Shown piece by piece: positions 1-10,859 of a stretch of DNA of 64,000 nucleotides. How positions within the stretch are numbered: the first letter of the stretch is position 1; each line of letters begins with the position of its first letter. The notes below the pieces were generated by a model that did no database searches, had not been told where the DNA came from, and worked only from the letters and a program-made list of their open reading frames with translations. Location: the NCBI GenBank assembly GCA_031761405.1, contig JASEVX010000003.1, positions 145,777,527-145,841,526 on the forward strand. Reading direction: 5' to 3'. The position numbers and the translations under genes are program-made. The stretch comes from Serripes groenlandicus (Eukaryota > Mollusca > Bivalvia > Cardiida > Cardiidae).

Positions 1-6
1 AAGCGT

Positions 7-2085
7 ATGTGTAGCGAGAGGCCCAAGGATTGGGATAAGTACATTAATGCTGCGTTATTTGCGTATAGGGAAGTGCCACAGGAAAGTCTGGGGTTTTCCC
101 CATTTGAATTACTCTATGGCCGGACGGTCAGAGGACCGTTGAGCATTTTGAAAGAGTTATGGTCTGGCGAGGTCAATGATGTTGAAGTGAAATTGACATA
201 CCAGTACGTAATAGATTTACGTGAGCGACTCGAAGAGACATGTAAGATGGCACAGGATGAGTTAAGTAAGGCAAAGTCTAGACAGAAGATATACTATAAC
301 AAACGGGCAAAGGACAGAAGTTTCCCGATAGGTGCCAAGGTTCTGGTATTACTTCCGGTAAGTCATAATAAACTATTATTGCAGTGGAAGGGTCCATTTG
401 AAGTGATCAAGGTGATGAATAAGGTAGATTATAGAATTAATATGAAGGGCAAGGAAAAGACTTTTCATGCCAATATGTTGAAACAGTACAATGAGCGAAG
501 TGCTGATGACGGTAGTAGTGATAAAGGTATATTAGCAGTTGTTTGTTCTGCAGTTATTGAAGATAGTGAAGATCGGAAATTAGATAATGCAGACGTAGAT
601 TGGGTAGATGAGAAGATACCTTTAGAGTGTCTTTCTAGAGTAGGTAACGAGTCTAAAAAAGATGTAGACGTTTGTAAAGAATTGTCTCCTGAACAGAGGG
701 AGCAGGTTGACATGGTTTTGGAAGAGTTCGCCGATGTTTTGACAGACATACCGGGAACTACTTCACTTGTTGAACATGATATTAAATTAAATACATCAGA
801 ACCCATCAGGTTCAAGGGTTATCCTATTCCATACCAGTCGGTGGCAACAGTAAACGAAGAGGTCAGTAAGATGTTAGAGTTAGGAGTCATAGAGCATTCT
901 AATGCACCGTTTTCGAGTCCTATAGTATTGGTTAGGAAGAAGGACGGCACAGTTCGTTTCTGTATAGATTTCAGACAGTTAAACAGGGTGACAGTGTTTG
1001 ACGCTGAGCCAATGCCAAATATCGAAGAGATATTCTCGAAGGTATCGAGGGCAAAGTATTTTACTAAAATTGATCTTAGTAAGGGTTATTGGCAGGTGCC
1101 GTTGACAGAGCAGGCGAAAGATATGACGTCTTTTGAAACGCCAAAAGGGTTGTTTCGGTTCAACAAGATGCCTTTTGGTTTGGTTTGTGCGGCAAGTACT
1201 TTTTGTAGATTGATGAGGAAGGTTTTAAAGGATTTAGATTTTGCGGATAGTTTCATAGACGACATATTAGTATTTACCGTTACATGGGAGGAACATATAA
1301 CCGCTTTAAGAGAGATTTTTAGTAGGTTGAAGGTAGCCAAGTTAACAGCTAGACCGAGTAAATGTAGCATAGGATTTGGAAATCTGGAATGTTTGGGACA
1401 TGTCATTGATAGGGCTAGTGGGTTGATGCCAGTTCAGGGGAAGATAGAGGCACTACAAAAAGCAGAAAGACCGATTTCGAAGAAACAGGTTAGATCTTTT
1501 TTAGGGGTAGTTGGGTTTTACAGAAAATTCATTCCCAACTTTTCTGCAATTGCAGTACCTTTAACAGATCTTACTAAGAAAGGTCAACCAAATAAGGTTA
1601 TGTGGGGAGAATGTCAGGAAGTTGCTTTTCAGACTTTGAAGAAAAGTTTAGTAGGTCCTCCTATATTGAAGTTACCGGAATTTGATAAGTCTTTCATCCT
1701 TAGAACCGATGCTTCAGACATTGGATTAGGGGCGGTATTGTTACAGGATTCAGAAGGTGAGAAATTACCAGTTGCGTATGCAAGTAAGAAATTGTTAGAC
1801 AGGGAGAGAAATTACTCAGTAATTGAAAAGGAGTGTCTTGGTGTTATTTGGGGAGTGTCGAAATTTCATAGGTATTTGTTTGGCAAGGAATTCATCTTAG
1901 AGACTGATCATCAGCCTCTGACTTATTTAAATAAGTCTAAGATGGCGAATTCCAGACTGATGCGATGGGCGTTATCTTTGCAGCCCTATAGGATGAGCAT
2001 TAGAGCGATTCCAGGTAGAGAAAATGTAGGGGCAGATTACTTAAGTAGAGTAAACAGTCAAGTAAAGGAATCAGAAAACAGTTAG
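7..2085 (+). CDS. pol: Ty3/gypsy polyprotein 3' part, integrase before RT-RNase H (Gmr1-like)
   Basis: This is the C-terminal part of an LTR-retrotransposon Pol that copies element RNA and integrates the cDNA; it is open at the window edge. Residues about 15-45 match the end of a gypsy-type integrase core (LFAYREVPQ, SPFELLYGR), and residues about 115-155 match the integrase C-terminal module (QWKGPFEVI). After a linker, reverse transcriptase runs from about residue 230 to 430 with DFRQLN and the catalytic FIDD near residues 416-419. RNase H follows from about 560 to 680, with the TDAS Asp near 568, an Ile-Glu-Lys-Glu block and TDHQPLT. The RT and RNase H are of Ty3/gypsy type, yet integrase comes first, as in the Gmr1-like group. 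No stop or frameshift is visible. The integrase HHCC and DDE parts, protease and Gag would lie left of the window. Family assignment is strong; clade needs a tree. Confidence 0.9.
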   Translation: MCSERPKDWDKYINAALFAYREVPQESLGFSPFELLYGRTVRGPLSILKELWSGEVNDVEVKLTYQYVIDLRERLEETCKMAQDELSKAKSRQKIYYNKRAKDRSFPIGAKVLVLLPVSHNKLLLQWKGPFEVIKVMNKVDYRINMKGKEKTFHANMLKQYNERSADDGSSDKGILAVVCSAVIEDSEDRKLDNADVDWVDEKIPLECLSRVGNESKKDVDVCKELSPEQREQVDMVLEEFADVLTDIPGTTSLVEHDIKLNTSEPIRFKGYPIPYQSVATVNEEVSKMLELGVIEHSNAPFSSPIVLVRKKDGTVRFCIDFRQLNRVTVFDAEPMPNIEEIFSKVSRAKYFTKIDLSKGYWQVPLTEQAKDMTSFETPKGLFRFNKMPFGLVCAASTFCRLMRKVLKDLDFADSFIDDILVFTVTWEEHITALREIFSRLKVAKLTARPSKCSIGFGNLECLGHVIDRASGLMPVQGKIEALQKAERPISKKQVRSFLGVVGFYRKFIPNFSAIAVPLTDLTKKGQPNKVMWGECQEVAFQTLKKSLVGPPILKLPEFDKSFILRTDASDIGLGAVLLQDSEGEKLPVAYASKKLLDRERNYSVIEKECLGVIWGVSKFHRYLFGKEFILETDHQPLTYLNKSKMANSRLMRWALSLQPYRMSIRAIPGRENVGADYLSRVNSQVKESENS

Positions 2086-2262
2086 TGAAATGAGTATTTT
2101 AGGCACACATTGGAGTCATGACAGCTGTGTAATCGTGTATATATATATCAGGAATGCAATACTAAGGGAAATTAAGATACGGGTTGTAAATAGTACAGGG
2201 AACGAACCTGGTGTATTTTGTTAAATAGACAAAGTGTAACCACTTTATCCTTGGGGGGAACG
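2086..2262 (+). other. Spacer and polypurine tract before the 3' LTR
   Basis: Non-coding stretch between the Pol stop codon and the LTR. It ends in a purine run, ttggggggaacg at 2251-2262, directly before TGTTGTAACA. That is the position of the plus-strand primer (polypurine tract) in LTR elements. Confidence 0.6.
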
Positions 2263-3600
2263 TGTTGTAACAAAATAGATTTGGCGTGGCCTAAATAAAA
2301 GACGGTCAGTTAGTGCAGGTTGGTCACGTATGGTTTTAACTTATCGCAGGATTGTCAGGGAGATCATTGTTTATGAAGTTAATATCACTTATCACATATG
2401 TATATGATAATAAGCATATTAAGAGTTCATTTCATGTAAATCCGTTGAGAATTAAGGAATTGACGGGTTTAAAAACGTTAATTACGTTAAACTATGTTGC
2501 TATTTTCATTTGGCCTATAATTGTATTGAAACTAGTTGTTGATTGTGAATTACGATTTGCACGGGAATTTCGCCTGTCATCAGGAGACCCAGAGGTTGAT
2601 TGGTGCTATATAACTTACTCAAACATTTGTTTTGACCGTCAGTATCATAGGAGTCGCCAGAGGGTTTTCACTCGTTATAGTGAGAGGTAGTTGATGTGAC
2701 CAATTCACACGGCATATGGGTATGTAAATTCTTAGTTATTGTGCAAAGGGGTTGTCGGCATAATTAAGGAATGGAATCTGTGCAAATTTACAATGTTAGG
2801 GATTGAGATAATTATTACATGATTGAATTGTTTAGAGAATTTCTGGTTCACGAAGTGAATGTTTTTTACAGAAATTGAGTCCGTTAGGAGCGAGACAATG
2901 TGTTATGCTATTGGGAAAGATATGTTTGTATGAAAAGGATAAGAATGGAAGTGGGAAATGTAAAAGTATATTAGTATAGAGATGAGCTACCATAGGAGTA
3001 TAAAATGGTAGGCTGTTAGGTTTACGGAACATTATTGATATTATTGTAAGACATGGTTATTTATTACAATTTTAGCCGTGTTATGTCTATGGCTAGTCCA
3101 TATCGATAGCCAGACAACCGAAGTTCCAAACGCAGAAGTTTGAAGAACCAGTGTGTGTGACGCAGTCCACAACTTAATAAGACGTCGTAACGGGGGACAT
3201 TAGGAGGAGTGCCGTCATAGGACGTTTAGAACCATATATCCACAGTTGTGTGGCTTGTCGATCCCGGAATCCAAGGATATACGCGACGCAATGAATATAA
3301 GTACAACGACTCGGTGAAGTCGGGAAACGGATACAGTTGGATGTGAAGGACAACGTGTATGAACATTCCAAATACAGGGTACAGTAACGGAAGTGATGGG
3401 ACAGTTAAGTGATTTGGGTGAAAGTGTGGATGAGAGTGCGTGAGTAGTTCTTTTGTTTATAGCCTCTCGATTTGTCAGGAAAGTTGATTATTCAAAAATT
3501 GTATATATTTCATAACTGTAAATTAAACATATATTTTTATTCAACCATCGGCGTTCAATTCTACTTTAGTGAGTTGTCGACCCTTGACCATCTTGTGACA
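2263..3600 (+). repeat. Putative 3' LTR of the Gmr1-like element
   Basis: Begins with TGTTGTAACA right after the polypurine tract and ends in TTGTGACA near 3600, giving the usual TG..CA ends and about 1.34 kb. The right border is supported independently: from about 3601 onward the sequence is the mirror image of the right arm of the large palindrome. An AATAAA lies near 2295. The short open frames inside (for example 112 codons at 2352-2690) show no family features. The 5' LTR is outside the window, so the ends and target duplication cannot be confirmed here. Confidence 0.6.
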
Positions 3601-4330
3601 TAGATGTGTATTTCAAATATTTGGATGTTTGTAGTATTCTCTCAGATATTTTTCATAGTAGTCTATTCGACACATTTGTTTGGTGTCCTTTTTTAGTGTA
3701 TTGTATTGTACGGTATATTCAAAATACATGTCTTCGTCTGTTACTTTCTTATGTTATGGATCGAAATTGGCATTTGTAAATATTATTGGAACTAAAGAAA
3801 ATTCACAGTTTGAATTTGCGTAAACATGTTGCAAAAAGATGGATAAAGTCTATAGCGTAAAGCAATCTGCTGATAAGCCCTGCATTTCATTGGTGTTTCC
3901 GATGACCAATAACATTACAGCGAGAACCATGATCGCGTTACTACTCTGAATCATTCCGTGTTTGTAAATAACCTCGTTTCGTATAATAACCCGATCAAAT
4001 TCACCCTGCATATACTCTGTACCGTTCAATTAAACATAAACAAGCATTATCCTGCTGAAGACATGAATATAACAAGTTTGTACTATTCAATTATCAAATG
4101 ATCGTGAATTCGAACAACTGCTCGGCCATTCATTATTTTCTATGGGTTGTAATTTTACTCTTTTGGAGAAGGCAGAATCTTGTTTGAGAAGGACGTGTAA
4201 GTGAACTATCTTTGAAAACGGCGTTAAACTCCAATTCATCAATTAATTACTAAGACTAATGTCTCGTTGTGAACAAACTGATACTACTGGTGCCAGCGCT
4301 CTGAAATCACTTCAATGCAGAGGTATAATA

Positions 4331-4432
4331 ACCCTTTCCCACATATAGGCGCATATAGGCGCCTCTGCAGCAGACGATTTTTGGACCCATTGTGGCAAAA
4401 GGATAAATTGCTCATAATGAGAAATGATTTCA
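4331..4432 (+). mobile_element. MITE piece at the edge of the 51-bp array (left arm)
   Basis: Starts with TA|ACCCTTTCCC and runs through CTGCAGCAGACG and ATTGTGGCAAAAGGA before giving way to the tandem array. A 10-12 bp block (tataggcgc) is doubled. Mirror copy at 9627-9687 in the right arm. Confidence 0.7.
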
Positions 4433-4445
4433 ATATTAATACATA

Positions 4446-5175
4446 TGTCTGCTGAATGTGAATAATAGTAAACAAATAGTAATATGTATAACCCTTATAC
4501 CGCTGAATGTGGATAATAGTAAACAAATAGTAATATGTATAACCCTGATACCGCTGAATCTGGATAATAGTAAACAAATAGTAATATGTATAACCATTAT
4601 CTCGCTGAATGTGGATAATAGTAAACAAATAGTAATATGTATAACCCTTATACCGCTGAATGTGGATAATAGTAAACAAATAGTAATATGTATAACCATT
4701 ATCTCGCTGAATGTGGATAATAGTAAACAAATAGTAATATGTATAACCCTTATACCGCTGAATGTGGATAATAGTAAACAAATAGTAATATGTATAACCC
4801 TGATACCGCTGAATGTGGATAATAGTAAACAAATAGTAATATGTATAACCCTTATACCGCTGAATGTGGGTATGAGTAAACAAATAGTAATATGTATAAC
4901 TCTTATACCGCTGAATGTGGATAATAGTAAACAAATAGTAATATGTATAACCCTTATACCGCTGAATGTGGATAATAGTAAACAAATAGTAATATGTATA
5001 ACCCTGATACCGCTGAATGTGGATAATAGTAAACAAATCGTAAAATGTATAACCCTTAAACCGCTGAATGTGGATAATAGTAAACAAATCGTAATATGTA
5101 TAACTCTTATCCAGCTGAGTGTGGATAATAGTAAACAAATCGTATCATGTATAACCCTTATACCGCTGAATTCCT
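4446..5175. repeat. 51-bp tandem array, about 14 units (left arm)
   Basis: Head-to-tail units of 51 bp, each containing gtggataatagtaaacaaat followed by an AT-rich part ending in ttataccgctgaat. Variants alternate, with cccttataccg, ccctgataccg or ccattatctcg ends. Because 51 is a multiple of three and the unit lacks stops in several frames, long open frames with a 17-residue period appear on both strands; these are not evidence of a gene. The mirror array is longer, about 22 units. Confidence 0.9.
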
Positions 5176-5350
5176 GCATTCTTTATCATCACTCCTGATA
5201 TTGTGACAAGTTCTAACATATTTATGAACTAATCTTTACTATATATTGATAGATGAATAGCCAGACTAGGCTTGAACGGTGGGTAGGCTGATTTGGATCT
5301 ATAGTGTTCTAAAATGTCAACGGCTTGCTCTGCGGATAACGTAAACGGGG

Positions 5351-5495
5351 TATCCTTTTCCCATCTTCAGCAATTCTGCAGCAGACGAATTTGAAAACAT
5401 CTAGGCAAAAGTATATAAAATCTCTATACGTGAAAGTACTATTAATGTAGAGTTGAAAAGACTGTGAGAGAAGGAGTAATTGCCTTTATATTCTT
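5351..5495 (+). mobile_element. MITE, first half (left arm)
   Basis: Reads tccttttccc, CTGCAGCAGACG, TTTGAAAACATCTAGGCAAAA and a TATAGAGAT-like segment in the usual MITE order. Mirror copy at about 8172-8308. Confidence 0.65.
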
Positions 5496-5879
5496 TATAC
5501 GTAATACATATGTATGTATAGTCAGCTTCTTTATAAATTCATTGTAGTGTTTAAAAGTTGCAAGCGAGAAAACAAGTTTGATGATACAACAAAGCAGCAG
5601 TTTCGAATGCTCGTGTGATGCAATCTCTCTATGTTTCTGGAGAATTTCTCAAATACTCGGTAAGTGAACATTAAAGACAAAAACGAGAGGTACTTTCCTT
5701 ATGGTTGCAGTTACCACTGTTGAACTGTCTTTTGAGTGCGCACAAGGTAGGGTTTGTTTGAGTCATAAGATAGATAATGTTGGTAAGAGATCAGTAACTC
5801 CTCCTTATCTAGTCCCAGTTTCAGCACCTCATAACCTCCTTGTGGAGTATTACTTATTAGACCACACGTGACATTTAAT

Positions 5880-6290
5880 TGTAATATAAATAAATACTTA
5901 ATTAAATATCACCCATATACATTTTTAGCTATACCAGGGACACTATATTACTGTAATCTTTTGACCTTGTTTATTTCAACTTTAATTAAATATCATCCAT
6001 GTACATTTATCTGTACCAATAGAAATCCGCCATCTTTTGACTTTGTTTATTTCAACTTGAATTAAATATCACCCATATACATTTAGCTATACCAATAAAT
6101 ATCCGCCATCTTTTGACCTTGTTTATTTCAACTTTAATTAAATGTCACCCATATACATTTGAGCTGTACCAATAGAAATCTGCCATATTTTGAATTTGTT
6201 TATTCCAGCTTTAATTAAATGTCACCAATACACATTTAGCTGTACCAATAGAAATATGCCGTATTTTGACATGAATGTTTTAATCAAATA
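5880..6290. repeat. About 80-bp AT-rich tandem repeats (left arm)
   Basis: Four to five diverged units, each with taattaaatatcacccatat, an imperfect tagctataccaatagaaat and gccatcttttgac(c)ttgtttattt. The mirror array is at 7390-7770. Confidence 0.75.
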
Positions 6291-6488
6291 TGTGATTCGT
6301 CTTTTTGAAAAGAAACATAGTGGTTTAAAGGACGCACGGTTCTAAATTCAATGCTACAATATAGGTACATCGTAATGATGAATGCGTTTTCCTAAACGTC
6401 AGGAACAGGTTAATTATGTGGAGTAACATTCTAATAAACAGCAAACGATAAGATCAGTAATTGATAATCTATCTCAAGCACCATCTGG

Positions 6489-6760
6489 TCAATAGTACTT
6501 GTATTTGATTGGCTGTCCAACTGACCAGTGGCACAAGTGGACATTCTGGGGTAAACATGAGTAATATTAAGTCCAATCATAGACTGGAAATAATTAATCT
6601 CTGTGAACAGTTGTTGTGATCATCTGGTTAATAGTACTAGTATGTGATTGGCTGTATGGTTGACCCGTGGCACGAGTGGACATTTGAAGTATGCATAAGT
6701 AATAGTGACCGTTTCTGCAAGACAAATTATAGACTGGAAAAAAAAACCATCGCTGTAAAC
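6489..6760. repeat. Diverged tandem duplication at the inner end of the left arm
   Basis: The block starting catctggtcaatagtact near 6489 recurs from about 6620 (catctggttaatagtact), with shared gtgattggctgt, gtggcac.agtggacatt and tatagactggaaa. Only the outer copy is mirrored in the right arm (7048-7180), so the inner copy belongs to the spacer. Confidence 0.7.
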
Positions 6761-7046
6761 AACAGGTATTGTGACTTTCATTTATAGAGAGTTTCCATGT
6801 TTTGCCCGAATGGATTCAAAGTCGTCTCCTACTAGCAGTTGTGATACAAAAGGTTTAATAAAAATAAGATTGTGGTAAAATCATGAGACATTTACACATT
6901 TATCGTCAAATGTGACAAAGTGTCCGATGTTGCAATTTTTCAAATTGCCCGGTGTTGTAAGAAAATGCGATATCTGAACTTACGTAGTTGTGAGGCAGTT
7001 TCGGACGATTCTTTAGACACGATCGCGCGAAATCTCACGAAACACC
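6611..7046. other. Spacer of the palindrome
   Basis: About 436 bp not mirrored. In order it holds the inner copy of the duplication, a MITE piece (about 6774-6848, with catttatagagagtttccat and caaagtcgtct), unique AT-rich sequence and the FBXL-like coding fragment at 6908-7033. Confidence 0.75.
6908..7033 (+). pseudogene. FBXL-type leucine-rich-repeat exon fragment
   Basis: In one open frame this 126-bp stretch encodes about 42 residues of the kind seen in F-box/LRR proteins: CDKVSDVAI, ARCCKKMRYLNLRSCE, VSDDSLDTIARN. The spacing of Cys-Lys, SD(x), L-x-L-x-x-C and a second SDD block fits two consecutive Cys-containing LRRs of the FBXL7/FBXL20 type, which pick substrates for SCF ubiquitin ligases. 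After ARN the expected Cys-x-x-Leu continuation is absent and the frame runs within about 13 bp into the right arm. No F-box, other LRRs or clear splice sites are nearby, so it looks like a captured or broken exon. Family call is good; which FBXL cannot be said. Confidence 0.7.
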
Positions 7047-7389
7047 TGTTGTTCACAGAGATGAATTATTTCCAGTCTATGATTGGACTTAATATTACTC
7101 ATGTTTACCCCAGAATGTCCACTTGTGCCACTGGTCAGTCGGATAGCCAATCAAATACAAGTACTATTGACCAGATGGCGCTTGAGACAGATTATCAATT
7201 ACTAACCTTATCGCTGACTGTTTATTAGAATGTTACTCCACATAATTAACCTGTTCCTGACCTTTATGAAAACGTATTCATCATTGTGATGTACCTATAT
7301 TGTAGCATTGAATTTGAACTGTGCGTCCTTTAAACCACTATGTTTCTTTTCAAAAAGACGAATCACATATTTGATTAAAACATTCATGT

Positions 7390-7770
7390 CAAAAGACGGC
7401 ATATTTCTATTGGTACAGCTAAATGTGTATTGGTGACATTTAATTAAAGCTGGAATAAACAAATTCAAAATATGGCAGATTTCTATTGGTACAGCTCAAA
7501 TGTATATGGGTGACATTTAATTAAAGTTGAAATAAACAAGGTCAAAAGATGGCGGCTATCTATTGGTATAGCTAAATGTATATGGGTGATATTTAATTCA
7601 AGTTGAAATAAACAAAGTCAAAAGATGGCGGATTTCTATTGGTACAGATAAATGTACATGGATGATATTTAATTAAAGTTGAAATAAACAAGGTCAAAAG
7701 ATTACAGTAATATAGTGTCCCTGGTATAGCTAAAAATGTATATGGGTGATATTTGATAAAGCATTTATTT
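7390..7770. repeat. About 80-bp AT-rich tandem repeats (right arm)
   Basis: Mirror of the array at 5880-6290, with atgggtgatatttaatt and aaataaacaaggtcaaaaga recurring four to five times. Confidence 0.75.
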
Positions 7771-8171
7771 ATATTACAATTAAATGTCACGTGTGGTCTA
7801 ATAAATAATACTCCACAAGGAGGTTATGAGATGCTGCAACTGGAACTAGATAAGGAGGAGTTACTGATCTCTTACCAACATTATCTATCTTATGACTCAA
7901 ACAAACCCTACCTTGTGTGCACTCAAAAGACAGTTCAACCGTGGTAACTGCAACCATAAGGAAAGTACCTCTCGTTTTTTTCTTTAATGTTCAACTTACC
8001 GAGTATTTGAGAAAGTCTCAAGAAACATACAGAGATTGCATCACACGAGCATTCGAAACTGCTGCTTTGTTGTATCATCAAACTTGTTTTCTCGCTTGCA
8101 ACTTTTAAACACTACAATGAATTTATAAAGAAGCTGACTAAACATACATACGTATTACGTATAAAGAACAT

Positions 8172-8308
8172 AAAGGCAATTACTCCTTCTCTCACAGTCT
8201 TTTCAACTCTACATTAATAGTACTTTCACGTATAGAGATTTTACAGACTTTTGCCTAGATGTTTTCAAATTCGTCTGCTGCAGAATTGCTGAAGATGGGA
8301 AACGGATA
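8172..8308 (-). mobile_element. MITE, first half (right arm)
   Basis: Mirror of 5351-5495; contains cttttgcctagatgttttca and tcgtctgctgcagaattgct, ending in gatgggaaacgga. Confidence 0.65.
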
Positions 8309-8488
8309 CCCCGTTTACGTTATCCGCAGAGCAAGCCTTTCACATTTTAGAACACTATAGATCCAATTCAGCCTACCCACCGTTCAAGCCTAGTCTGGTT
8401 ATTCATTTATCAATATATAGTAAAGACTAGTTCATAAATATGTTAGAAATTTTCACAATATCAGGAGTGAGGATAAAGGATGCAGGAA

Positions 8489-9630
8489 TTCATCAGTATA
8501 AGGGTTATACATATTACGATTTGTTTACTCTTATTCAGATTCAGCGGTATAAGGGTTATACATATTACGATTCGTTTACTATTATCCACATTCAGCGGTA
8601 TAAGGATTATACATATTACTATTTGTTTACTATTATCCACATTCAGCGGGATAAGGGTTATACATATTACGATTTGTTTACTATTATCCACATTCAGCTG
8701 GATAAGGGTTATACATATTACTATTTGTTTACTTTTATCCACATTCAGCGGGATAAGGGTTATACATATTACGATTTGTTTACTATTATCCACATTCAGC
8801 TGGATAAGGGTTATACATATTACTATTCGTTTACTATTATCCACATTCAGCGGTATAAGGATTATACATATTAATATTCGTTTACTCTTATCCACATTCA
8901 GCGGTATAAGGGTTATACATATTACTATTTGTTTACTCTTATTCAGATTCAGCGGTATAAGGGTTACACATATTGCGATTTGTTAACTCTTATTCAGATT
9001 CAGCGGTATAAGGGTTATACATATTACGATTCGTTTACTATTATCCACATTCAGCGGTATAAGGGTTATACATATTACTATTTGTTTACTCTTATTCAGA
9101 TTCAGCGGTATAAGGGTTACACCTATATTGCGATTTGTTTACTCTTATTCAGATTCAGCGGTATAAGGGTTATACATATTACGATTCGTTTACTATTATC
9201 CACATTCAGCGGTATAAGGGTTATACATATTACGATTTGTTTACTATTATCCACATTCAGCGGTATAAGGGTTATACATATTACTATTTGTTTACTATTA
9301 TCCACATTCAGCGGGATAATGGTTATACATATTACTATTTGTTTACTATCATCCACATTCAGCGGGATAATGGTTATACATATTACTATTTGTTTACTAT
9401 TATCCACATTCAGCGGGATAATGGTTATACATATTACTATTTGTTTACTATTATCCACATTCAGCGGGATAAGGGTTATACATATTACTATTTGTTTACT
9501 ATTATCCACATTCAGCGGTATAAGGGTTATACATATTACTATTTGTTTACTATTATCCACATTCAGCTGGATAAGGGTTATACATATTACGATTCGTTTG
9601 TTTACTATTATTCACATTCAGCGGTATAAA
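8489..9630. repeat. 51-bp tandem array, about 22 units (right arm)
   Basis: Inverted relative to the left-arm array, with atttgtttactattatccac and attcagcggtataagggtta recurring every 51 bp. Units mix ataagg, ataatgg and gctggataagg variants. The two arms differ in unit number and variant order, so they expanded or converted independently after the duplication. Open frames here share the 17-residue period and are not genes. Confidence 0.9.
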
Positions 9631-9687
9631 AAGTCGTCTGCTCCAGAGGCGCCTATATGCGCCTATATGTGGGAAAGGGTTATTATA
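9631..9687 (-). mobile_element. MITE end flanking the array (right arm)
   Basis: Mirror of 4331-4380: gtcgtctgctccagaggcgc, then the doubled gcctatatg block and GGGAAAGGGTTA. Confidence 0.7.
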
Positions 9688-10017
9688 CCTCTTCACTGAA
9701 GTGATTTCAGAGCGCTGGCCCCAGTAGTATCAGTTTGTTCACAACGAGACATTAGTCTTAGTAATTAATTGATGGATTGGAGTTTAACGCCCTTTTCAAA
9801 GATAGTTCTAACTCTTTACCTGTTTTTCTTGGCTTTTTCACACGACTAGCCAACACGTCCTTCTCAAACAAGATTCTGCCTTCCCCAAAAGAGTAAACTT
9901 ACAACCCATAGAAAATAATGAATGGCCGATCATTGGATTTTTTTTTACAGAAATGTAATAGCACAAACTTGTTATATACATGTCTTCAGCCGGATAAGGG
10001 TTGTTTATGTTTAATTG

Positions 10018-10196
10018 AATGGTACAGAGTATGTGCAGGGTGGATTTGAACGGGTTATTATCCAGGACTTATACGAAACGAAGTTATTTACCTGTATATG
10101 AAGGTGAAGGGTGAATCTGAACGGTACAGAGTATGTGCAGGGTGAATTTGAACGGGTTATTATCCAGGACTTATACGAAACGAAGTTATTTACAAA
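10018..10196. repeat. Roughly 100-bp tandem duplication (right arm only)
   Basis: The block aatggtacagagtatgtgca through cgaaacgaagttatttac (10018-10092) recurs at 10117-10192. The left arm has only one copy, near 3962-4030, so the duplication is later than the inversion. Confidence 0.8.
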
Positions 10197-10553
10197 CAAA
10201 GAATGAAACAGATCATGTTTCTCGCTGTAATGTTATTGGTCATCGGAAACACCAATGAAATGCTGGGCTTATCAGCAGATTGCTTTACGCTATAGACTTT
10301 CTCCATCTTTTTGCAACATGTTAACCAACACACAGAAAGCTGTTTACGCAAATTCAAACTGTGAATTTTCTTTATTTCCAATAATATTTACAAATGCAAA
10401 TTTCGATCCATAACATAAGAAAGTAACAGACGAAGACATGCATTTTGAATATACCGTACAATATAATACACTGAAAAAGGACACCAAACAAATATGTAGA
10501 ATAGACTGCTAAGAAAATATCTGAGAGAATACTACAAACATCCAAATATTTGG

Positions 10554-10859
10554 ATTGATTGATTGATTGATTGGGGTTTAACGCCGTTTTCTTTAACAAT
10601 TTCTCAGTTATATCACGGCGGCCAGTTCACCTACTCATGCATTACCTGGTTTTCTCAGACCAGTACTCCACACAACAATCTTCCCAAACAACTGGCTGCT
10701 TTTCCGCATAGACTTAGCCCATTGCTGGAGGACGAGTGAAGCATGTCGCATTGACTTTTGTCAATCGTCGGAAAGAAAGTTGGCCGAGCCGAGATTCGAA
10801 CTCACAACCCATGGATTGAAAGCCCGCGTCGCTTCCGCCTGAGCTACTGGGGCTCGGCC
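10554..10859 (-). mobile_element. tRNA-derived SINE (family A) with 11-bp target duplication
   Basis: On the minus strand it begins GGCCGAGCCCCAGTAGCTCA, a tRNA-like head with an A box (TAGCTCAG) and a B box-like GAGTTCGAATCTC. It continues with a body containing gacaaaagtcaatgcgaca and ends in CGGCGTTAAACCCCAATC and a (CAAT)n tail. The target duplication caaatatttgg is present on both sides (10543-10553 and 10860-10870). It is inserted in the outer part of the right palindrome arm. Confidence 0.9.

Larger units (their letters stand above)
3601..6610 (+). repeat. Left arm of a giant inverted duplication
   Basis: Read in reverse complement this arm matches 7047 to about 10885 almost throughout. 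Examples are the blocks at 3615-3940 against 10200-10553, 4205-4380 against 9640-9790, 5240-5660 against 8020-8410 and 5800-6610 against 7047-7830. Identity looks like about 90-95% outside the tandem arrays. The arm contains ordinary genomic repeats (two MITE pieces, a 51-bp array and about 80-bp AT-rich repeats), so it looks like duplicated chromosomal sequence and not the terminal repeat of one transposon. It stops at the LTR element, so its outer end is off the window. Confidence 0.85.

Noticed and set aside
7..2085. Ty1/copia element, from its domain order
   Set aside because: The RT and RNase H motifs and the integrase C-terminus are of Ty3/gypsy type; only the order resembles copia.
2352..2690. 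112-codon gene downstream of Pol (envelope-like or host)
   Set aside because: It lies inside the predicted LTR and has no recognisable domain or signal features.
4284..5198. Long open frames on both strands over the 51-bp array
   Set aside because: They exist because the unit is 51 bp and lacks stops; the 17-residue period appears in several frames on both strands, so they are repeat artefacts. The same holds for 8440-9699.
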